A program made the position numbers and the translations under genes. A model generated the notes under the pieces. It saw only the letters and a program-made list of their open reading frames with translations, was not told where the DNA came from and searched no databases. Below, piece after piece: positions 20,669 to 28,252 of a DNA stretch of 28,603 nt. Within the stretch, counting starts at the first letter, position 1, and each line of letters opens with the position of its first letter. The DNA lies in the NCBI GenBank assembly GCA_947630775.1, contig CANRIY010000007.1, forward strand, positions 1 through 28,603, read 5' to 3'. This DNA comes from an uncultured Clostridia bacterium (GTDB taxonomy: Bacteria; Bacillota; Clostridia; Christensenellales; Borkfalkiaceae).

Positions 20669-21991
20669 ATGGATTTCGAAACACTCAAACGACAAATGCA
20701 GGAGGCGGGGATCGCGGGCGCGGGCGGCGCGGGCTTTCCCTCTTACGGGAAACTCTCCGAAGGGCTCCAAGTGCTCCTCGTGAACGGCTCGGAATGCGAA
20801 CCCCTCCTCTATACCGACTATCATCTCCTCAAACGGGAGCTTTCTACCGTGCTTGCGGGCGCGGAAACGGTTGCGGAGACTTTGGGGATCCCCGAAGTGC
20901 TTCTCTGTATTAAGACGCATACGGCGGAGCGGCTCGGCATGAAGGACGGCGGGCGTCTTTCAGGGCGCGTGCGCGTCAAGCTCCTTCCCGACGTCTATCC
21001 CGTGGGGGACGAGGTCAGTCTCATCTATCAGGCGACGGGCAGGCTCGTGCGGCCGGGAGAACTCCCGAAGTCGGCGGGCGTCCTCGTTTACAATGCGGAG
21101 ACGGTTTACAACGTGGGCGAAAAATTGCTTACGGGAGAAGATGTCACTACCAAGTGGATCACCGTGGGCGGCGCTGTCCCCGAGCCCTTTGTCGTGCGCG
21201 TTCCGCTCGGAACGCCCGTCTCATCCATCTTTGAAAGGCATTCCGTCACCGTCCCCGAGGGTTATGCCGTGCTCGACGGCGGCCCCTCGATGGGGAAACT
21301 CATCGACCCCGAACGGGCGGTCGTCACCAAGACGACGAAGGGGATCTTAATTTTGCCCGAGAGCATCGAAGCGGTCCGCAGTAAGCGGATAGACGCGGAG
21401 ATGTCCGTTGCGCGCGCCGAGACGGCGTGCTGCCAGTGCACCCGCTGCACCGACGTATGCCCCCGCGCCCTTCTCGGGTATCCCATCGAACCGCACAAGC
21501 TCGTGCGGACGTCGCCGCAGGCGGCGGAAGCGGATGCAAGCCTCGTGCTCGCGGCATCTCTTTGCTGCGGCTGCGGGCTGTGCACCGATTTTGCATGCTG
21601 CCAAGGGATCTCGCCCAAGGCAGTCATCGATCACTACAAAGGCGTGCTGAAAAAGCACGGACTGCGGTATACCCGACGGACGGAGCCGAAAGTCTCTTCC
21701 GACCGCGAATACCGCATGATTCCCGTCGAACGCTGGAAAAAGTCGCTCGGCGTGGAAAAGTTCGACAAGATCCCCCGTTATCTCGGAGAAGAGAGTTACT
21801 CCCGCGTGGAGCTTCCTCTCCTGCAATCGATCGGCGCGCCTGCCGTTCCCACGGTCGAAAACGGCGCACAGGTCGAACGGGGCCAACGCATCGCAGATCC
21901 TGCGGAGGGGCTCTCCCTTCCGCTTCACGCATCGATCGCGGGAACCGTACATATCCGTGAACGCGCGATCGTCATAGAGAGGAAATTATAA
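20669..21991 (+). CDS. PduS/RnfC-like flavin and iron-sulfur electron-transfer protein
   Basis: This 440-residue redox protein has an RnfC-type N-terminal FMN/NADH-binding domain (GIAGAGGAGFPSYGKL), an SLBB-like middle, and two [4Fe-4S] motifs. The first is Cys254-x2-Cys257-x2-Cys260-x3-Cys264-Pro; the second is Cys299-x2-Cys302-x2-Cys305-x4-Cys310. PduS is a cobalamin reductase in B12-dependent Pdu systems. Here there is no B12 enzyme, so it more likely links NADH to an electron acceptor such as the shell Fe-S protein or the glycyl-radical activase. The upstream RBS is weak. An in-frame TTG at 20660 overlaps the EutN stop, so coupling is likely. It overlaps the BMC-T gene by one base. Confidence 0.9.
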   Translation: MDFETLKRQMQEAGIAGAGGAGFPSYGKLSEGLQVLLVNGSECEPLLYTDYHLLKRELSTVLAGAETVAETLGIPEVLLCIKTHTAERLGMKDGGRLSGRVRVKLLPDVYPVGDEVSLIYQATGRLVRPGELPKSAGVLVYNAETVYNVGEKLLTGEDVTTKWITVGGAVPEPFVVRVPLGTPVSSIFERHSVTVPEGYAVLDGGPSMGKLIDPERAVVTKTTKGILILPESIEAVRSKRIDAEMSVARAETACCQCTRCTDVCPRALLGYPIEPHKLVRTSPQAAEADASLVLAASLCCGCGLCTDFACCQGISPKAVIDHYKGVLKKHGLRYTRRTEPKVSSDREYRMIPVERWKKSLGVEKFDKIPRYLGEESYSRVELPLLQSIGAPAVPTVENGAQVERGQRIADPAEGLSLPLHASIAGTVHIRERAIVIERKL

Positions 21992-22536
21992 TGTTCAGAG
22001 CAATCGGCGTTATCGAACTGAAAAACGTCCCCAAGGGAGTGGAAGCGACCGACGACGCGCTCAAAAGCGCGGGTGTGGAGCTCGTCTCCGCCCATCCCTC
22101 CTGCCCCGGGAAATACGAGATCATTCTCACGGGAAGCATCTCCAACGTCACCGCCTCCGTCGACCATGTGTCGGCAAAATTCGGCGATTACGTCATCGAC
22201 ACTTCCGTCATGGGCAGGATCGACGAGCGGGTCATCTCCGCGCTCTTCGGCACCCAGAAGAGCGAACGGAAGGGGGCGCTCGGGCTCATCGAGACATACT
22301 CCGCCGCGACCTGTATCAAGGCGGCGGACCTGTGCGTCAAGACGGCGCGGGTGGAGATCTTCGATATGCGCGTCTCCCGCGGGCTGGGCGGTAAGGGCAT
22401 CGTTCTCCTCACGGGGGAGATCGGCGACGTCAACGCCGCAGTCGAAGCGGGCGCGAACTATGCAAAGAGCGCAGGCATGCTGTCCGCGACTTCGGTCATC
22501 GCGGCGCCTCATCCCGATCTTTGGGAACAGTTATAA
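21991..22536 (+). CDS. BMC-T trimeric shell protein, PduT-like with pore cysteine
   Basis: This 181-residue shell protein has two fused BMC domains (about 1-90 and 93-181). Cys38, in HPSCPGKYEIILTG, occupies the same numbered position as the PduT cysteine that three subunits use to hold a [4Fe-4S] cluster in the trimer pore. The start codon overlaps the stop of the PduS-like gene (TAATG). This agrees with a functional pair that moves electrons across the shell. AGAGGAAA provides the RBS. Shell identity and the cysteine are seen directly; the cluster is expected from the PduT family. Confidence 0.93.
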   Translation: MFRAIGVIELKNVPKGVEATDDALKSAGVELVSAHPSCPGKYEIILTGSISNVTASVDHVSAKFGDYVIDTSVMGRIDERVISALFGTQKSERKGALGLIETYSAATCIKAADLCVKTARVEIFDMRVSRGLGGKGIVLLTGEIGDVNAAVEAGANYAKSAGMLSATSVIAAPHPDLWEQL

Positions 22537-22548
22537 AGGAGAAAATCC

Positions 22549-25080
22549 ATGGAAAAGATCAAATTCGTTGTGGAAAAGAGCGCAAGGATCGATAAGCTCG
22601 TGCATGACTTATATGCGAAGATGCCCGAGATCGAATCGGCGCGGGGGATCCTCGTCACCGAGAGCTATCAAAAGACGGAAGATCTTCCCATCATCCGCCG
22701 CAGGAGCGCGGCATTCCGCCATATCCTCGAAAATCTTCCCATCATCATCCGCGACGGGGAACTCATCGTGGGCAGCGCGACCATTGCGCCCCGCGGCTGT
22801 CAGGTCTTCCCCGAATATTCCTATGAGTGGTTGGAGGCCGAATTCGACACCGTTGCCACCCGTGCGGCCGACCCGTTTTATATCAGTGAACAGACGAAGG
22901 CGGAACTCCGCGCCGTCTATCCCTATTGGAAGGGCAAGACGTGCAGCGACCTCGCGCGCACGAACATGGCGCCCGAGGCGTACGCGGCGTTCACCGTCCA
23001 CGGCATGTTTACGCCCGGCAACTATTTCTATAACGGCATCGGGCATGTCAACGTGAACTACCGCAAGGTGCTCGAAGTAGGGTACCGCGGCATCATTGCC
23101 GAGGCGAAGGCGGCGCTTGAAAAGCTCCTTCCCGAATGCCCCGAGTATGTGAGAAGGCGCAATTTCCTCCTCGCCGTCATCGAGAGCTGTGAAGCGGTGA
23201 TCGTGTATGCCCACCGCTACGCAGAACTTGCGGCGGCGGAGGCAAAGAAGGCGAAGGATCCCGCCCGCCGCGCCGAGCTCGAAGAGATCTCCCGCGTGTG
23301 CGCCAAAGTGCCCGAAAACCCCGCGGAGAGCTTCCGCGAGGCATGCCAGAGCTTTTGGTTCGTCCAGCTCCTTCTCCAGATCGAGTCGAGCGGGCACTCC
23401 ATCTCCCCGGGCAGATTCGACCAATACATGGATCCCTATTACGAAAGGGACAAGAGAGCGGGGAAGCTCACCGTCGAACAGGCGCAGGAGCTCATCGACT
23501 GTATCTGGGTCAAACTCAACGACATCAACAAGTGCCGCGACGCGGCGTCTGCGGACGGCTTCGCGGGCTATGGCATGTTCCAGAACCTTATCGTGGGCGG
23601 GCAGAACGAGTACGGCATGGATGCGACGAACGATCTTTCCTTCCTCTGCATCGAAGCCTCGATGCACGTCCCGCTTCCCCAGCCTTCCCTTTCCATCCGC
23701 GTGTGGAACGGCTCCCCGCAGGATCTTCTCCTCAAGGCCGCCGCGCTCACCCGCACGGGGATCGGACTTCCCGCTTACTATAACGACGAGATCATCATTC
23801 CATCGATCATGGCGCGCGGACTTACGTTAGAGGACGCCCGCGACTACTGCATCATCGGGTGTGTGGAGCCGCAGAAGGGCGGCAAGACGGACGGCTGGCA
23901 CGACGCGGCATTCTTCAATATGTGCCGTCCCATGGAGCTCGTCTTTTCGAACGGCATGGACAGGGGGGTGCGCATCGGTCCCGAAACGGGCGATGTGACC
24001 ACCTTTACGACCTTTGAACAGTTCTACGACGCCTATAAGACCCAGCAGAGCTACTTCATCCGCCTTCTCGTCAATGCCAACAATGCCATCGACTCGGCGC
24101 ATGCCGTCCGCTGTCCGCTTCCCTTCGAATCGTGCATGGTGGACGACTGTATCGGCAGAGGCCTCTCCATGCAGGAGGGCGGCGCCGTGTATAACTTCAC
24201 GGGGCCGCAGGGCTTCGGCATCGCCAACAATACCGACGGGCTCATCGCCGTACGGCAGCTCGTCTTTGAACAGAAAAAGGTCACGATGGCAGAGCTCAAA
24301 GAGGCGCTTGCCGCCAATTTCGGCTACGGGATCACGGGGGCGGCGGCAGAACGCGTTACCCGCGAGATCTCGGAAGAGCTCAAACAGCGCGGCGTCAAGG
24401 TGGACGAACGCGTCGTGCGGCTCGTCTATCAGGAAGTGACGACCGCGAGCGGGCTCGATCCCGCAAAAAAAGCGAGATACAGAGAGATCAAGCGTCTCAT
24501 CGACGAGACCTGCCCCAAGTACGGCAACGACATCTATGACGTGGATATGTTCGCCCGCGACGTGGGCAACACCTACACCAAGGAGATGGAGAAATACCGC
24601 AACGTGCGCGGCGGACGGTTCCAGGCGGGACTCTATCCCGTCTCCGCAAATGTGCCGCTCGGCGCGCAGACGGGGGCGACCCCGGACGGAAGGCTCGCCT
24701 TTACGCCCATCGCGGACGGCATCGGACCCGTCTCGGGCAGGGACGTCAAGGGCCCGACCGCCACGGCGAATTCGGTCGCGAAGCTCGAGCAGAGCGTCGC
24801 TTCCAACGGCACCCTCCTCAACCAAAAATTCCACCCGTCCGCACTCGCGGGCATGGAGGGGCTCAACAAATTCGTTGCGCTCATCCGCTCCTATTTCGAC
24901 CAGAAGGGGATGCACATGCAGTTCAACGTCGTCACAAGGGAGACCCTGCTCGACGCACAGAAGCATCCCGAAAAATACAAGACGCTCGTCGTCCGCGTGG
25001 CGGGTTACTCCGCCCTCTTTACCACCCTTTCGAAGGGCTTGCAGGACGACATCATCAACCGCACGCAGCAGGGCTTCTGA
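22549..25080 (+). CDS. Glycyl radical 1,2-propanediol dehydratase
   Basis: This is the B12-independent diol dehydratase, 843 residues, converting 1,2-propanediol to propanal by a radical mechanism. The active-site loop GCVEP has Cys438 and Glu440, and His166 lies in GHVNVNY. These match the positions reported for the Roseburia inulinivorans propanediol dehydratase. The C-terminal radical site is RVAGYSA with Gly819. The size and motifs also fit glycerol dehydratase and, more distantly, choline TMA-lyase. The aldolase and PduP-type neighbours favour propanediol. There is no obvious N-terminal encapsulation extension. AAAGGAG precedes the ATG, and the activase follows one base after the stop. 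Oxygen sensitivity is expected of the family. Confidence 0.93.
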   Translation: MEKIKFVVEKSARIDKLVHDLYAKMPEIESARGILVTESYQKTEDLPIIRRRSAAFRHILENLPIIIRDGELIVGSATIAPRGCQVFPEYSYEWLEAEFDTVATRAADPFYISEQTKAELRAVYPYWKGKTCSDLARTNMAPEAYAAFTVHGMFTPGNYFYNGIGHVNVNYRKVLEVGYRGIIAEAKAALEKLLPECPEYVRRRNFLLAVIESCEAVIVYAHRYAELAAAEAKKAKDPARRAELEEISRVCAKVPENPAESFREACQSFWFVQLLLQIESSGHSISPGRFDQYMDPYYERDKRAGKLTVEQAQELIDCIWVKLNDINKCRDAASADGFAGYGMFQNLIVGGQNEYGMDATNDLSFLCIEASMHVPLPQPSLSIRVWNGSPQDLLLKAAALTRTGIGLPAYYNDEIIIPSIMARGLTLEDARDYCIIGCVEPQKGGKTDGWHDAAFFNMCRPMELVFSNGMDRGVRIGPETGDVTTFTTFEQFYDAYKTQQSYFIRLLVNANNAIDSAHAVRCPLPFESCMVDDCIGRGLSMQEGGAVYNFTGPQGFGIANNTDGLIAVRQLVFEQKKVTMAELKEALAANFGYGITGAAAERVTREISEELKQRGVKVDERVVRLVYQEVTTASGLDPAKKARYREIKRLIDETCPKYGNDIYDVDMFARDVGNTYTKEMEKYRNVRGGRFQAGLYPVSANVPLGAQTGATPDGRLAFTPIADGIGPVSGRDVKGPTATANSVAKLEQSVASNGTLLNQKFHPSALAGMEGLNKFVALIRSYFDQKGMHMQFNVVTRETLLDAQKHPEKYKTLVVRVAGYSALFTTLSKGLQDDIINRTQQGF

Positions 25081-25081
25081 T

Positions 25082-25852
25082 ATGGCGACAGGCAGGATCT
25101 TCAACATCCAACGCTTCTCCATCCACGACGGGCCGGGGATCCGCACCATTGTGTTTTTCAAGGGGTGCTTTATGCACTGCGCATGGTGCTGTAATCCCGA
25201 ATCGCAGCGCTATGAGATCGAGACGCTTGTCGAAAACGGCAAGGAGAAGCAGGTGGGGCGGGACGTCACGGTGGAAGAGATCATGCCCGAGATCCTTGCC
25301 GATATCCCGTTTTACCGCCGTTCGGGCGGCGGCGTCACCCTTTCGGGCGGGGAATTTTTGACCCAACCCGAATTTGCGGAAGAGCTCCTTGCGGCATGTA
25401 AGGACGAAGGGCTCCACACGGCGGTCGAATCGACGGCGAACGCGCCGCTCGCTTCCCTCGAACGGGTCCTGCCCTATATCGATTTGTATCTTCTCGATAT
25501 CAAGCATGCCGACAGCGCAAAACATCGGCGCTTTACGGGCGCGGGGAACGAGCGGATCCTCGAAAACGCACGGTACATCGCGAAAAGCGGGACGGAGCTC
25601 ATCGTCCGCACGCCCGTCATCCCGGGCTTCAACGATACGCCCGAGGAGATCCGCGCGATCTCCCGCATTGCCCTTTCCCTCGGCGTGAAGGAACATCACT
25701 TATTGCCCTATCACCGCCTCGGACAGGGGAAATATGAAGGACTCGGGCGCAAATATTCCCTCGACGGCGTGGAGCCGCCTTCACGGGAGAAGATGGAATT
25801 TCTCCTCTCCTGTGCGGAAGAGAGCGGGCTCCAATGCCGCATCGGGGGGTAG
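25082..25852 (+). CDS. Glycyl radical enzyme activase (radical SAM)
   Basis: This radical SAM protein (256 residues) installs the glycyl radical on the dehydratase. The [4Fe-4S] motif is Cys29-x3-Cys33-x2-Cys36, followed by CNPESQ and the SAM-binding GGGVTLSGGE. Many activases of diol-dehydratase-type GREs carry a ferredoxin-like insertion with eight cysteines between these two motifs. Here the interval is short and has no such cysteines, more like pyruvate formate-lyase activase. The start at 25082 follows the dehydratase stop by one base; a longer open frame upstream is read-through inside the dehydratase gene. The RBS is weak, which suggests translational coupling. Confidence 0.93.
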   Translation: MATGRIFNIQRFSIHDGPGIRTIVFFKGCFMHCAWCCNPESQRYEIETLVENGKEKQVGRDVTVEEIMPEILADIPFYRRSGGGVTLSGGEFLTQPEFAEELLAACKDEGLHTAVESTANAPLASLERVLPYIDLYLLDIKHADSAKHRRFTGAGNERILENARYIAKSGTELIVRTPVIPGFNDTPEEIRAISRIALSLGVKEHHLLPYHRLGQGKYEGLGRKYSLDGVEPPSREKMEFLLSCAEESGLQCRIGG

Positions 25853-25891
25853 CATGTCCGCAAACCCCCATTCAGATTTTTCGGAGGAAGT

Positions 25892-26251
25892 ATGGAACTT
25901 CAAGATAAAATGAGGATCGTGCAGGAGCTCGTCCCGGGCAAACAGGTGACGCTCTGCCACATCATCGCCAATCCCGACGACATTCTCTATACCAAACTCG
26001 GGCTCGACCCCAAGACGGATTACACCCGCAGTGCAATCGGCGTGCTCACGATCAGCCCCGCCGAGAGCGCCGTCATTGCGGCGGACATTGCCCTGAAATC
26101 TTCCAATTCGGACGTTGGCTTTGTCGACCGCTTCACGGGCACGCTCATCATTTCGGGCTCCGTTTCCGCGGTCGAGGCGGCATTTACGGCGATCCGCAAA
26201 TACGTCATCGAAAAATTAGGGTACACCTGCTGCGAGCTCACAAGAACGTAA
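25892..26251 (+). CDS. PduU/EutS-type circularly permuted BMC-H shell protein
   Basis: This 119-residue shell protein is of the circularly permuted class. It has the N-terminal extension RIVQELVPGKQVTLCHIIANP, which forms a small beta-barrel over the pore in PduU, followed by GVLTISPAESAVIAADIALKSSNSDVGFVDRFTGTLIISG. CGGAGGAAG is the RBS. In Pdu systems PduU is thought to contact PduV. The next gene here is an EutP/PduV-like GTPase, so the same pairing is kept. Confidence 0.93.
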   Translation: MELQDKMRIVQELVPGKQVTLCHIIANPDDILYTKLGLDPKTDYTRSAIGVLTISPAESAVIAADIALKSSNSDVGFVDRFTGTLIISGSVSAVEAAFTAIRKYVIEKLGYTCCELTRT

Positions 26252-26278
26252 CGCGGCAGCGCGTAAAGGGGGCGCCAT

Positions 26279-26716
26279 ATGAAAAAAATCATCCTCATCG
26301 GAAGAGTGGCGGCGGGAAAAACCACGCTCACGCAGGCGCTCCGCGGCGAGGAGATCCACTATTTCAAGACCCAATACGTCAATTATCTCGATACGATCAT
26401 CGACACCCCGGGCGAATACACCGAGCTTCGGCAGACGAGCGGGGCGCTCGCCCTCTATGCGTATGAGGCGGACGTCGTCGGGCTGGTCCTTTCCGCCAAC
26501 GAGCCGTACTCCATCTTTTCGCCCTGCATCACGAGCCTTGTCAACCGCGAGGTCATCGGCATCGTGTCTGGCATCGATAAACCGGACGCGAATATCGAAC
26601 GGGTCTCGAACTGGCTCCGCCTTGCGGGCTGTAAAAAGATCTTTCCCGTGAGCGCGGTGACGGGCGAAGGGCTTGGCGCGATCATTTCCTATCTCGAACA
26701 GGAGGACAACACATGA
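26279..26716 (+). CDS. EutP/PduV-like small GTPase
   Basis: This 145-residue P-loop protein is of the EutP/PduV family. The Walker A motif is GRVAAGKTTL and the switch II region DTPGEYTE. A possible SAV motif of the G5 type (PVSAVTGEG) is near the C-terminus, and the NKxD-like position reads GIDKPD. PduV proteins associate with the outside of microcompartments and have been linked to their movement; some EutP proteins act as acetate kinases. The stop overlaps the ATG of the ParA-type gene by four bases (ATGA), so the two NTPases are probably made together. Confidence 0.9.
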   Translation: MKKIILIGRVAAGKTTLTQALRGEEIHYFKTQYVNYLDTIIDTPGEYTELRQTSGALALYAYEADVVGLVLSANEPYSIFSPCITSLVNREVIGIVSGIDKPDANIERVSNWLRLAGCKKIFPVSAVTGEGLGAIISYLEQEDNT

Positions 26717-27498
26717 CGAAGGTGATTGCCTTTGCGAACAACAAGGGCGGAAGCGGGAAGACGACGACCTGCTCCAACGTGGGCTGTGCAATGGCGCTCC
26801 TCGGGAAAACAGTGCTCCTCATCGACGGGGACATGCAGCTCAATCTCACCATTTCCTATTTTGATGAAGAGCAGGCGCATGCCTTCGCCGAGAGCGGGAA
26901 AAATCTCTTCACCGCGATCAGGGAAGAGAGGAGCCTTTCGGGCTTTCTCACCCATACACCCTTTGAGGGGCTGGACATGGTGCCCTCGACTTCGCTCATG
27001 AGCGGCATCGAGTTCGAGCTTTTCTCCAAATGGCAGCGGGAGACGGTGCTCCGCAAGTGCCTGAAAGAGGTGAAGGAGCGGGGGGATTACGATTATATCC
27101 TCATCGACGCGCCCCCGACCCTCGGCGTTTGGGTGATGAACATCCTCTGCGCGTCCGACTTTGTCATCGTGCCCGTCGAGGCGAGCCCGTGGGGACTCTT
27201 TGGGCTTGCGAATATGTTCGAATTCATCGAAAAAGCGAGGGAGATCTCCCCGCAGACGGAGATTTTGGGCATCGCCGTCACCAAGGCGGACGAGCGCAAG
27301 AAATATTTCAAACAGACATTGGAGACCTTGAAGTCTCTCGAAGGGACGCGGCTCTTTGGGCAGTATGTGCGTGTTGACAGCGCCGTCGAGTGGTCGCAGG
27401 ACCAGAGCCGTCCCGTCGTGGCTTTCAAAAAGACGAGCCGAAGCGCCGTCGAATATATGAATCTGACAAAGGAGATCTTGGAGTATGTCGATCGGTAA
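26713..27498 (+). CDS. ParA/McdA-type ATPase in the microcompartment operon
   Basis: This 261-residue ParA/MinD-superfamily ATPase has the deviant Walker A motif NNKGGSGKTT, with signature Lys11 and catalytic Lys16. The A-prime motif is LLIDGDMQLNLT and Walker B is YILIDAPP. Such ATPases dimerise on ATP and bind the nucleoid or membrane to position cargo. There is no ParB gene or visible parS cluster, and the operon is metabolic, so plasmid or chromosome partition is unlikely. The overlaps with the GTPase gene before it (4 bases) and with a small gene after it (14 bases) suggest a positioning system for the microcompartment, comparable to McdA of carboxysomes. Family is certain; cargo is inferred. 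Confidence 0.9.
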   Translation: MTKVIAFANNKGGSGKTTTCSNVGCAMALLGKTVLLIDGDMQLNLTISYFDEEQAHAFAESGKNLFTAIREERSLSGFLTHTPFEGLDMVPSTSLMSGIEFELFSKWQRETVLRKCLKEVKERGDYDYILIDAPPTLGVWVMNILCASDFVIVPVEASPWGLFGLANMFEFIEKAREISPQTEILGIAVTKADERKKYFKQTLETLKSLEGTRLFGQYVRVDSAVEWSQDQSRPVVAFKKTSRSAVEYMNLTKEILEYVDR

Positions 27499-27703
27499 AA
27501 ATGCCATCAAGAGAGTGGAAAACAACGGCTATTCGCATGTGCACAGCGACGCGCCCGATATGGAGAACAGCGTGATCGCCGAGTCCGATGCGCCCGCGCC
27601 CGTAAAACCCGCGAAGCCCGCCGCAAAACGCAAGAAGGAGCAGGGGAAAGACGGCTTCGTCCGCATCGCCATCGGCGAGGACATGCCCATCTGGCTCCTG
27701 TAA
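27485..27703 (+). CDS. Small basic low-complexity protein, candidate McdB-like partner
   Basis: This 72-residue protein has no recognised domain. It starts with a basic segment (SIGKNAIKRVENNGYS). Then comes an acidic patch, then an Ala/Pro/Lys stretch (APAPVKPAKPAAKRKKEQ), and it ends with IAIGEDMPIWLL. Composition suggests disorder. A small, charged, disordered partner encoded just after a ParA-type gene, with a tryptophan near the C-terminus, resembles McdB proteins. A basic N-terminal peptide could stimulate the ATPase, as in ParB and McdB. AAAGGAG at 27468-27474 gives a good RBS, and the start overlaps the ATPase gene by 14 bases, supporting a real gene. There is no homology proof; the McdB call is inference. 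Confidence 0.75.
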   Translation: MSIGKNAIKRVENNGYSHVHSDAPDMENSVIAESDAPAPVKPAKPAAKRKKEQGKDGFVRIAIGEDMPIWLL

Positions 27704-27724
27704 GCTGTGTTTGCCAAAATGGCT

Positions 27725-27760
27725 GCCCCCGTTGAAGGGGGCGGCTCCCGCATAGCGGGT
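27725..27760. repeat. Small G/C hairpins after the operon
   Basis: GCCCCC-GTTGAA-GGGGGC (27725-27742) and CCCGC-ATA-GCGGG (27747-27759) follow the last gene and precede the terminator. They are of the same kind as the dispersed intergenic hairpins elsewhere in the window. Confidence 0.55.
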
Positions 27761-27792
27761 GGTGGGGGTTGAAATAGGAACCCCTCCCCTAC

Positions 27793-27825
27793 CCCTCCCC
27801 CTTCAAAAGGGGGAGGGCGTTTTTT
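27793..27825 (+). terminator. Intrinsic terminator of the microcompartment operon
   Basis: A 9-bp stem, CCCTCCCCC (27793-27801) with GGGGGAGGG (27809-27817), extendable to 11 bp, is followed by CG and T6 at 27820-27825, about 90 bases after the last gene. Confidence 0.85.
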
Positions 27826-27968
27826 GCCCCTCGGCGCCCTTATGAGGGGGAGCGGTGGAAAAGTCCTCATCCCGAGCGGAGCGAGCGGATCTCATAGACC
27901 CATGGACGTCCGAACTTAAGAGGGGATTCACTCGCCCCCTGCGGGGGCTCGGAATGAGGGTCCCTCTC

Positions 27969-28018
27969 GGCTCCCCCTTGAGGGGGAGCTGTCACCGCAG
28001 GTGACTGAGGGGGTGTCA
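27969..28018 (+). repeat. 50-bp double-hairpin dispersed repeat, copy B
   Basis: This matches the reverse complement of 6158-6207 at 48 of 50 positions. Both hairpins are preserved. It sits in the 386 bases between the operon terminator (27825) and the next terminator (28212), where I see no gene, only repeats of this and related types, including CCTTCCCC-CGGAG-GGGGAAGGCAAG near 28072-28096. Confidence 0.8.
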
Positions 28019-28211
28019 TACTGATTACGCCATACCGCATTCTCCTCATCCGTCGCGCAAGGACAGCGCGACACCTTCCCCCCGGAGCGGGGAAGGCAAG
28101 AGTTCGGACTGGATCTTCGGGATCCTTCGGGAATTACGTTTCGGACTCCGTTCATATCACTGTCTCAGGATGACGCGGTAGTCGCCTCGGCATTCATCAT
28201 CAACAAGCATC

Positions 28212-28242
28212 AAAAAAACGGCTCCGAAAGGAGCCGTTTTTT
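28212..28242. terminator. Bidirectional intrinsic terminator
   Basis: AAAAAAACGGCTCC (28212-28225), loop GAAA, and GGAGCCGTTTTTT (28230-28242) form a strong stem with A/T tails on both sides. It lies just past the stop of the minus-strand oxidoreductase gene and most likely terminates it. Confidence 0.88.
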
Positions 28243-28252
28243 GTAACCGAAC

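Noticed and set aside
24536..25081. N-terminal extension of the activase frame
   Set aside because: Arg/Ser-rich out-of-frame reading of the dehydratase gene; the radical SAM protein begins at 25082.
26713..27498. ParA gene as a sign of a plasmid or integrative element
   Set aside because: It is translationally coupled inside the microcompartment operon, without ParB, replication or conjugation genes.
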